This document shows, one piece after another, positions 59,001 through 64,000 of a DNA stretch of 64,000 nucleotides. The position numbers and the translations under genes are program-made. Source of the stretch: DASXYG01 sp036502625. GTDB lineage: Bacteria; Actinomycetota; Actinomycetes; Streptosporangiales; Streptosporangiaceae. How positions within the stretch are numbered: the stretch's first letter is position 1; the number at the start of each line of letters is the position of its first letter. The notes under the pieces were generated by a model that was not told the DNA's origin, ran no database searches, and saw nothing but the letters and a program-made list of their open reading frames with translations. The stretch lies in contig DASXYG010000030.1 of NCBI GenBank assembly GCA_036502625.1, forward strand, positions 1 through 64,000, read 5' to 3'.

Positions 59001-59074
59001 GTGAGCGTGGCGCGCGGCGGCTCGCACCCCGCCGAGAACGTCTGCGGCTCCCGCGTCGTAACCTGCACGTTCAC
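56039..59074 (-). CDS. lacZ: Beta-galactosidase, GH2, LacZ type
   Basis: A 1011-residue full-length LacZ-type enzyme. Domains: jelly-roll sugar-binding (about 45-215), two Ig-like domains around a TIM barrel (about 325-620) and Bgal small chain (about 740-1011). The acid/base Glu is in LLWSLGNEAGRGDT and the nucleophile Glu in KPYILCEYAHAMGNS. No signal peptide, so it is cytoplasmic. GTG 59074 has GGGGAGGG upstream; the longer ORF start is not needed. It hydrolyses beta-galactosides. Its position upstream of TetR suggests joint transcription or separate control. Confidence 0.95.
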   Translation of the reverse strand: MNVQVTTREPQTFSAGCEPPRATLTPHRDARAALRGGEPAGVRSLNGDWRFHWSPNAAHPPPGFTAPGFDDSGWAVLPVPSNWQFHGYDEPTYLNVRYPWAGYEKPDPPDAPVAYNPVGRYRRWFDAPGEWRGDRVFLSFQGVKSAFRVWINGEPAGGGEDSFTPTEFDVTALLRDGPNCVAVEVYRWAASSWLEDQDMIDVCGVFRDVFLYSVPEAHIRDVEVRTELDDSYGDAVLRVRAWVRGGAEGHRVTVALHDSGGGMVGGAAVAVPPAEEAGAETVLELGLPVTDPLKWSAEHPHLYTAVVALEDAADRSVVAYGLPVGFRRFERSPEGPLLINGKPITFRGVNRHETDPDSGQALSEESMLRDILIMKRNNINAVRTSHYPNDPRWLDLCDRYGLYVVDEANLETHEVRKTLPAGDPAWAKPCLDRVRNMVERDKNHPSVLLWSLGNEAGRGDTFVALADWVRDRDPSRPVHYEQMNAVADVYSRMYTPPSHLEEYGKSGDPKPYILCEYAHAMGNSVGNLAEYWSAIDRYPNLQGGFIWDFADQMVRRPIPDRGGGTYLSYGGDWDGGRADDGNFCANGLVTADREPHPHLHEVRRCYQEIAIDAAGPGEVAVENRFLFTNLAAFAARWSLTADGAVIASGEFGRLVVPPGGRTTLAVPEWSAAPGGREGAERLLTVEFSLPEATPWAEAGHVVAAGQVLVEAGRPVPGRRTGAPVSVAETDAAITVSSGGLEITVDRATGVLAYRYRGRSLIADGPVPNFWRAPTDNDIGNGLPTRAATWRHAGRDRRVTGVQVTDHAPDRVRVEVALTLPTEPAASACTMTYDIDGGGVEVGLELRPGEGLPEIPVVGTVLTLPGSCAHLTWYGRGPHETQWDRKTGALLGRYTSTVDELFHPYVRPQATGNLTDVRFASLTDPGGVGLTAFGRPEVEMSALRYTPSDLEGPRHQHDLVPGETVTWQINHRQMGVGGIDSWGRRTLPEYTLGAEGAYSYAYRLEPGVVAEA

Positions 59075-59157
59075 GTGCCCTCCCCGAAGGTCGGATCTCC
59101 TGTCGCGATCCACCTTCCCCGACCGGGCACAGAACCCGCCAGCCCGGAAAATCCACC

Positions 59158-59166
59158 TGTGGATAA
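59158..59166. other. Perfect consensus DnaA box (reverse orientation)
   Basis: TGTGGATAA is the reverse complement of the copy at 51053-51061. It lies in the intergenic region between lacZ and the methyltransferase gene. Confidence 0.6.
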
Positions 59167-59189
59167 AGGTCGGGTCCGCCGGACGCGAA

Positions 59190-59238
59190 GGGCGCGGCGC
59201 GCCCGCCCCAGGGGATTGAGGACGGGTGCGCCGCGCCC
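59190..59238 (-). terminator. Strong hairpin after the GSDMT gene
   Basis: GGGCGCGGCGCGCCC (59190-59204) pairs with GGGTGCGCCGCGCCC (59224-59238) at 14 of 15 positions across a 19-base loop, starting 15 bases after the stop of the methyltransferase gene. There is no T-tract, as is usual for actinomycete terminators. Confidence 0.65.
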
Positions 59239-59253
59239 CGCGCGGCCGTGGCC

Positions 59254-60891
59254 TTACTTACGGCAGACGAAGATGCCCCAGGCCAGGTTTCCGGCGTTGC
59301 CGCCGTCCACCCAGTGGCGCAGGCCCACCTTCATGGGCTCGAGGTAGTCGGCGCTGATCCGTCCGGACAGCTCCGCCTCACGCGCCTCGGTCTCCGCGAG
59401 CACGCGCCCGTAGTGGGTCGCCAGTTGCGGGGTGAGGTCGTCGAACTCGACCTTCTTCATGCCCAGGCGGTTGATCTCGCGCCGGTAGAAGTCCGGCGTG
59501 CCCATGGTGTCGAGGTCGAGCCGCTTGAGGATCGGGACGAGCGCCGAACGGGCCGTGCCGTCGGCGGCCATCGGGTCGGTGAACACGAACGCGCCGTCCG
59601 GGCGCAGCACGCGCGCGACCTCTTCGAGCACCTGGACGCGGTCGCCGCTGTGCAGCATGGCGTCCTGCGACCAGACGACGTCGAACGCGTTGTCCTGGAA
59701 CGGGACGGCCTCGAACGAGCCGTCCACGACCTCGATCAGGTGGTCGAGGCCCTGCTGCTCGTTCATCTCCCGGTTGCGGTTGTTCTCCACCTCGGAGAGG
59801 TTCAGGCACTGCACCTTGCAGCCGTACGTCTTGGCCAGGTAGCGCGCCGAACCGCCGAACCCGGACCCGATGTCGAGCACCGTGGTCGCCGGCGTGATGT
59901 CGATCTTGTCGGCCATGCGCGTGACCGTCGCGCGGCTGGCCTCGGCGATCGTCAGGTCGGCGGGCTCGTAGACGCCGACGTGGATGTCCTCGCCGCCCCA
60001 GACGTTGAAGTAGAAGTTGTCGGCGTCGTCGGAGTTGTAGTAGTCGCGAGCGGTGCTGACCGCGCCGTTGTACTGCCCGCGCTCGTCCTCGGGCCGGTAG
60101 TACTTCTCGGCGACGTGGATGAAGAAGTCGGGCTCGTCGTCGGCGTAGGTCTCCTGGAAGTCGCCGAAGGTCTCGACGCGCTGGAAGCCGACGTCGCGCA
60201 TGAGCCGCCGCATGTAGTTCTTTCGCAGCGGGAACATGTTCAGGTAGTACTCGGATTTGTCCGGGAACTGGTACTTGAATCGAGCGAGGCCCGGGTCGAC
60301 AAAGTCCGGCTCAGCGGACACTTCGTCGCCGCAGTAGTAGTAGGTGTGGCGGTTGGAGTATTGACCATCCAATAGCGCGTCATAGTTGCGCTGATCGATG
60401 ATCAGGACGCCGTCGTGTTTCAACATCGCGTAGAACTCGGCGAGCGCCTTGCGCCGATCCCGCTCCGAGAACAGATGAGTAAACGAGTTGCCCAGACAGA
60501 TGATCGCGTCGTACTCGCCGTGCACATCACGGTTCAGCCAGCGCCAGTCGGCATTCACGACCCGCAGGATGTGGCCGCCGTACGTGACGCCGTTCTGGAA
60601 CGCCTTGGCCAGCATCTCGGGGCTGCCATCAGCGCTGACGGTCTCGAAGCCCTCCTCGAGCAGGCGCACCGAGTGGAAGCCCGTGCCGGTCGCGACGTCG
60701 AGGACGGTGCGGACGCCGCGGCTCTTGAGCTGGTCGACGAAGAAGCTGCCCTCGCTGGTATAGCGGCGCTTCCAGTCGATGAGCTGGTCCCACTTGTCGA
60801 CGAACCCGTGCACGTACTCCTGCGTGTAGTGATCCGTGTCGCGAACCTCGGTCGGATTATCGCCGAACGTCTGCTTCTCTTGCGCGCTAAT
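59254..60891 (-). CDS. Fused glycine/sarcosine and sarcosine/dimethylglycine N-methyltransferase, ATT start
   Basis: A 545-residue protein that makes glycine betaine from glycine by three SAM-dependent methylations. The N-terminal half is GSMT-like (TFGDNPTEVRDTDHY, VLDVATGTGFHSVRLLEEGFETVSADGS), the C-terminal half DMT-like (VLDIGSGFGGSARYLAKTYGC, then CLNLSEVENNRN), the order known from Actinopolyspora. The conserved N-terminus continues in frame back to ATT at 60891, with AAGGAGG (60899-60905 on the plus strand) exactly 7 bases before it; upstream to the next stop there is no ATG, GTG or TTG. The GTG at 60813 would delete 26 conserved residues and lacks a ribosome site. Confidence 0.93.
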   Translation of the reverse strand: MSAQEKQTFGDNPTEVRDTDHYTQEYVHGFVDKWDQLIDWKRRYTSEGSFFVDQLKSRGVRTVLDVATGTGFHSVRLLEEGFETVSADGSPEMLAKAFQNGVTYGGHILRVVNADWRWLNRDVHGEYDAIICLGNSFTHLFSERDRRKALAEFYAMLKHDGVLIIDQRNYDALLDGQYSNRHTYYYCGDEVSAEPDFVDPGLARFKYQFPDKSEYYLNMFPLRKNYMRRLMRDVGFQRVETFGDFQETYADDEPDFFIHVAEKYYRPEDERGQYNGAVSTARDYYNSDDADNFYFNVWGGEDIHVGVYEPADLTIAEASRATVTRMADKIDITPATTVLDIGSGFGGSARYLAKTYGCKVQCLNLSEVENNRNREMNEQQGLDHLIEVVDGSFEAVPFQDNAFDVVWSQDAMLHSGDRVQVLEEVARVLRPDGAFVFTDPMAADGTARSALVPILKRLDLDTMGTPDFYRREINRLGMKKVEFDDLTPQLATHYGRVLAETEAREAELSGRISADYLEPMKVGLRHWVDGGNAGNLAWGIFVCRK

Positions 60892-61230
60892 CGGTCGGCC
60901 TCCTTCACGGCATTGAACGGAATTGACCGGACACGAGCATCATAAACAGACATCACCGACACCTCTAGTGGCCGGGGTGTTAATTCCGCGCTACGAGGCC
61001 GGTGGATTCCGCATCTTGGCAGGTCAACGCGCGTTTATTGCGATGTGATAGATTGGACTGGCGAAACAATCGGGATTACTGTCTGCAATTATCGAAGATC
61101 AGAATTGTTGCGCGATAACGGCGCGTCCGCCACGCGTCACTTACCTACCCCTTAGGAAAGCCTCACCTAACACCTGGCTACACTCGCCCTCGACCCGCGC
61201 ATCGGCGCAGGTCGACGGATGGAGGTAGCA
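60892..61230. other. 339-bp divergent intergenic region
   Basis: This AT-richer stretch separates the betaine-synthesis gene and the siderophore-binding gene. It contains the methyltransferase ribosome site, a TTGACC-type hexamer facing left (near 61020-61026), and at the right end the iron box and promoter of the lipoprotein gene. A small out-of-frame ORF (start 60953 or 60962) overlaps the ATT start. I see no convincing riboswitch fold. Confidence 0.6.
61152..61184 (+). promoter_or_regulatory. DmdR/IdeR iron box and promoter
   Basis: TTAGGAAAGCCTCACCTAA (61152-61170) matches the 19-bp actinobacterial iron box (TTAGGttAGgCTcACCTAA) at nearly every position. TACACT at 61179-61184 is a likely -10 element, placing the box over the -35/spacer region, so iron-loaded repressor would block transcription. 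Confidence 0.9.
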
Positions 61231-62253
61231 GTGTTCCGATCACGCGTCGTGCGAGCCGCCCTCGGCGGCCTCCTGGCGGTCGCGCTGGCCGCCGGATGCT
61301 CGGCGGGCGGCGAGGGCGACGGCAAGAACGGCCAGGGGTCCACCGACGTCGCGGCCGGCGGCAAGGACTTCGGCGACGCCCGCAAGGCGACCGCCGCGCT
61401 CGGCACGGACGCCGCGCCCGGCCGGTTCCCCCGCACCATCAAGCAGGCGATGGGCGCCACCACCATCAAATCGCGGCCGAAACGCGTGATCGTGCTGGAC
61501 GTCGGCGAACTGGACAACGTCGTGGCGCTCGGCATCAGGCCCGTCGGCGTGGCCTACTCCGAGGGCTCCCAGAAGATGCCCGCCTACCTGGCGAAGCAGG
61601 CCGGGAAGCCGGAGTCCGTCGGCACGATCAACCAGCTCAACCTGGAGAAGATCGCCTCGCTGCGGCCCGACCTCATCCTCGGCAGCAAGCTGCGCGCGGC
61701 CCAGCTCTACACCAAGCTCGCGGCCATCGCCCCGACCGTGTTCTCCATCCGCCCCGGCTTCACCTGGAAGGAGAACTTCCGGCTGAACGCCGCCGCGCTC
61801 GACCGCACCAAGCAGGCGAACACCGAGATCAGCGCGTACGAGGACCGCGCCAGGAAGCTCGGCGCGCGGCTCGGGAAGAAGCGGCCCACCATCTCGATGG
61901 TGCGGTTCCTGCCGGACCGCATCCGGCTGTACGCCAACCAGTCGTTCATCGGCACGATCCTCGACGACGCCGGCCTCCCCCGCCCCGCCTCCGAGGACGT
62001 GGACGACCTCGCCGTCGAGGTCAGCCCCGAGCAGATCGGCAAGGCCGACGCCGACTACGTCTTCTACGGCACGTACGGCCCGTCCGACAAGACCGACGCC
62101 GGCCCCGTCACCTCGGGCAAGCTGTGGAAACAGCTCGGCGCGGTGAAGAAGGGCCGCAGCGCGCGCGTCTCCGACGAGACCTGGTACCTCGGCCTCGGCG
62201 TCAGCGCCGCGAACGCGGTCCTCGACGACCTCGGCCGCCTCGTCACGACCTGA
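61231..62253 (+). CDS. Iron-siderophore ABC transporter substrate-binding lipoprotein
   Basis: A 340-residue FecB/FhuD-type protein. The signal peptide ends in lipobox LAAGC (about residue 22), so it is lipid-anchored. The body has PKRVIVLDVGELDNVVALGIRPVGVAYSEG, LEKIASLRPDLILGS and the C-terminal lobe joined by a long helix. GTG 61231 is set by GGAGG at 61221-61225, 5 bases ahead; the ATG at 61219 overlaps that site. It binds ferric siderophore outside the membrane and hands it to a permease that is not encoded here. Iron-dependent repression is expected from the box upstream. Confidence 0.93.
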   Translation: MFRSRVVRAALGGLLAVALAAGCSAGGEGDGKNGQGSTDVAAGGKDFGDARKATAALGTDAAPGRFPRTIKQAMGATTIKSRPKRVIVLDVGELDNVVALGIRPVGVAYSEGSQKMPAYLAKQAGKPESVGTINQLNLEKIASLRPDLILGSKLRAAQLYTKLAAIAPTVFSIRPGFTWKENFRLNAAALDRTKQANTEISAYEDRARKLGARLGKKRPTISMVRFLPDRIRLYANQSFIGTILDDAGLPRPASEDVDDLAVEVSPEQIGKADADYVFYGTYGPSDKTDAGPVTSGKLWKQLGAVKKGRSARVSDETWYLGLGVSAANAVLDDLGRLVTT

Positions 62254-62286
62254 GCGGCGCCCCAACTCCGCGCGCGACGCGCAACA

Positions 62287-62335
62287 CCGCCGGTCACACC
62301 CGCTTCCGCACCCGCGGCACGGGCGTGACCGGCGG
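62287..62335 (+). terminator. Strong hairpin after the siderophore-binding gene
   Basis: CCGCCGGTCACACCCG (62287-62302) pairs with CGGGCGTGACCGGCGG (62320-62335) at 15 of 16 positions across a 17-base loop, 34 bases after the stop. It separates this gene from the following lipoprotein gene. Confidence 0.75.
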
Positions 62336-62394
62336 CGCGTTTGCCCCGTACGGCACCGGGCACCGTGGGGTTACCCACGCTCTCGGAGGTCCAG

Positions 62395-62949
62395 GTGGCC
62401 GTGTCACGCGTGTCGCGCATCCAGCTCCGCCGCCTCCGTCCCCTGCTCGCCCTCGCCGCCTGCGCGTGTGTCGCCACCACCACCGGCTGCGGCACCGTCG
62501 ACACGATGCCCATTCCGAAGACCGTCGCCGCGGGCAACAACGCCGCGGCCGGCGACGTCCTCATCCGCAACGTCTTCGTGCTCGGACCGGCTCCGGGTCA
62601 GGCCGTCGCGGCCGGCGGCGCGGCGCCGCTGTTCGTCTCGCTCGTCAACGACGGGCGCGCGCCCGACCGGCTCATCCGGGTCACCGCGCCGAGCGTCGCG
62701 CGGTCGGCGACCATCGAGGGCGGCGGGCTCGACGCCCCGGTGAACCGGCTCGTCCCCGGCGGCCCGGTGCCGCGGATCATGCTGGACAAGCTGGTCAGAC
62801 CGCTGAGCGGCAACGGATCCGTCCGTGTCACGCTGACCTTCCGCGACGCCGGGACCGTCTCCGTCGACGCCCCGGTCATGACCGCCACCGGCCCGTTCAC
62901 CACGTTCTCCCCGTCGCCCGGCCCGGCGGCGACACCAGGCAAGAGCTGA
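62395..62949 (+). CDS. PCu(A)C/DUF461-like lipoprotein
   Basis: A 184-residue exported protein: hydrophobic signal (LRPLLALAACACVATTTGC) ending in a lipobox-like Cys, then a cupredoxin-like beta domain VLIRNVFVLGPAPGQAVAAGGAAPLFVSLVNDGRAPDRLIRVTAPSVA. The family is related to copper chaperone PCu(A)C, but the Met/His copper ligands (HxnMx21-HxM) are not visible, so copper binding is doubtful. GTG 62395 lies 5 bases after GGAGG. It precedes guaB1, a neighbourhood often seen in actinomycetes; role unknown. Confidence 0.78.
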   Translation: MAVSRVSRIQLRRLRPLLALAACACVATTTGCGTVDTMPIPKTVAAGNNAAAGDVLIRNVFVLGPAPGQAVAAGGAAPLFVSLVNDGRAPDRLIRVTAPSVARSATIEGGGLDAPVNRLVPGGPVPRIMLDKLVRPLSGNGSVRVTLTFRDAGTVSVDAPVMTATGPFTTFSPSPGPAATPGKS

Positions 62950-62972
62950 ACGGCCACCCGGTTCCAGCAGGT

Positions 62973-62987
62973 AGACTCAGTTTTTCG
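62973..62987 (+). promoter_or_regulatory. Likely leaderless promoter of guaB1
   Basis: TAGACT (62973-62978) is a good actinobacterial -10 hexamer whose end is only 9 bases before the GTG start, and the space (CAGTTTTTC) has no ribosome site. Transcription would start at or very near the initiation codon. Confidence 0.6.
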
Positions 62988-64000
62988 TGCGCTTCCTCAA
63001 CGAGCGGGTCCCCGAGCAGGACCTCACCTACAGCGACGTGTTCATGGTGCCGGTCCGGTCCTCCGTCGGCTCCCGGCTCAGCGTCGACCTCTCCTCCGCC
63101 GACCACAGCGGCACCACACTCCCCCTGGTCGTCGCCAACATGACGGCCGTCGCGGGGCGCCGCATGGCCGAGACGGTGGCCCGCCGCGGCGGCATCGTGG
63201 TCATCCCGCAGGACATCCCGCTCGACGTGGTCACCGAGGTGATCTCGTGGATCAAGGCGCGCGACCTGGTCCACGACACGCCCATCACGCTCGGCCCCGG
63301 CAGCACCGTCGGCGAGGCGCTGAGCCTCCTGCCGAAGCGCGCGCACAACGCGGTGATCGTGGTCGACGAAGAGAGCCGGGCCATCGGCGTCGTCACGGAG
63401 GCCGACTGCCTCGGCGTCGACCGCTTCTCCCAGCTCCGCGACGTCATGTCCACCGACCTCCTGACGATCGGCGCGGGCGTCGACCCGCGCGAGGCGTTCG
63501 ACCGGCTCAACTCCGGCGGCCACCGCCTCGCCCCCGTAGCCGACACCGACGGCCGGCTCACCGGCGTCCTGACTCGTACGGGCGCGCTGCGCGCCACCCT
63601 CTACCAGCCCGCGCTCGACGACCACGGGCGGCTGCGGATCGCCGCGGCCGTCGGCGTGAACGGCGACGTCGCGGGCCGCGCCGCGAAGCTCGCCGAGGCC
63701 GGCGCCGACCTCATCGTCGTGGACACCGCGCACGGCCACCAGGACAAGATGCTGGCCGCGCTGCGGTCCGTACGCGACCTCGGCCCCGGCGTGCCGATCG
63801 TCGCGGGGAACGTCGTGACCGCCGCGGGCACCCGCGAGCTGATCGAGGCCGGGGCCGACATCGTCAAGGTCGGCGTGGGCCCCGGCGCGATGTGCACGAC
63901 CCGGATGATGACCGGCGTGGGCCGTCCGCAGTTCTCCGCGGTGCTCGAATGCGCGGCCGAGGCGCGGAGCCTGGGCCGCCACGTGTGGGCCGACGGCGGG
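62988..64000 (+). CDS. guaB1: GuaB1 family IMP dehydrogenase-related protein (5' part)
   Basis: The first 337 codons are in the window. The TIM barrel starts LTYSDVFMVP, is interrupted by a CBS pair (about residues 95-205, with HNAVIVVDEESRAIGVVTEADC and HRLAPVADTDGRLTGVLTRTG), and continues with AGADLIVVDTAHGHQDKM, GNVVTAAG and the active-site loop GVGPGAMCTTRMMTGVG holding the catalytic Cys. Actinobacterial GuaB1 paralogues catalyse GMP reductase chemistry (GMP to IMP) rather than IMP oxidation. GTG 62988 is probably translated from a leaderless message. Confidence 0.92.

Noticed and set aside
60555..60962. Frame beginning MSVYDARVRS as a frameshifted N-terminus of the methyltransferase
   Set aside because: It runs in another frame past the conserved N-terminal motif, which is fully preserved in the ATT-started frame; no slippery site is seen.
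60892..61150. Riboswitch (SAM, glycine or c-di-AMP) upstream of the betaine methyltransferase
   Set aside because: I could not find conserved core motifs of these classes by eye; a covariance-model search would decide.
1..64000. Prophage, integrative element or insertion sequence
   Set aside because: No integrase, transposase, terminal inverted repeats or tRNA-linked attachment site is seen in any frame.

Overview
The window is a very GC-rich (about 72% by eye) actinomycete chromosome segment. GuaB1 at the right end, a 19-bp DmdR/IdeR-type iron box, an ECF42 sigma factor with its DGPF partner, DUF5709, mycothiol-type DinB-like proteins and frequent GTG starts fit a Streptosporangiales/Thermomonosporaceae (Actinomadura-like) or related organism; the genus is inference. 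I see no rRNA, tRNA, integrase, transposase or CRISPR array. Genes are packed in short operons with many 4-bp start/stop overlaps. The hexamer CGTACG is strikingly frequent throughout.

Left part (1-20.4 kb): a sugar-related operon (DUF993 aldolase-like, sugar isomerase, secreted PQQ-type sugar dehydrogenase, secreted LamG protein); an orphan nuoD whose Shine-Dalgarno lies inside a 58-bp dyad next to a TetR gene; an M24 creatinase-like hydrolase divergent from a MarR/MFS pair with twin operators; three thiamine-diphosphate enzyme genes; a DUF2752 membrane protein; an MFS-luciferase-like monooxygenase-FMN reductase operon; and a LysR gene divergent from a gentisate-type aromatic operon (FAD monooxygenase, two-cupin dioxygenase, FAH-family hydrolase).

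Middle (20.4-43.3 kb): PhoD phosphatase, a secreted GH59 galactosidase, an ArsR-SRPBCC-DinB-like operon with paired operators, then about 1.1 kb of non-coding DNA made of two unrelated tandem-repeat arrays. After it come a SCO6745-like protein, a DUF4097 lipoprotein, enoyl-CoA hydratase, a two-domain CoA transferase with a Baeyer-Villiger monooxygenase, an SRPBCC gene remnant, nucleoside hydrolase, a small EndoU nuclease toxin with a MafI-like partner, two divergent short-chain dehydrogenases, an acetyltransferase, an EF-hand protein, a PucR/CdaR regulator, an NTF2-like protein, an aldo/keto reductase and DUF5709.

Right part (43.3-64 kb): an acyl-CoA operon resembling carnitine/betainyl-CoA metabolism (hydratase, NDP-forming acyl-CoA synthetase, acyl-CoA dehydrogenase, thioesterase) with a divergent IclR regulator; an HhH protein; RecQ; an ECF42 sigma/DGPF/DinB-like operon; a stand-alone TipAS-domain protein; a sigma factor fused to a transmembrane segment; TetR; LacZ-type beta-galactosidase; a fused glycine/sarcosine/dimethylglycine N-methyltransferase for glycine betaine synthesis that apparently starts at ATT; an iron-box-controlled siderophore-binding lipoprotein; a second lipoprotein; and the start of guaB1. 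The most unusual signals are the ATT start codon(s), the nuoD hairpin, the CGTACG excess, the repeat arrays and the deliveryless EndoU/MafI pair.
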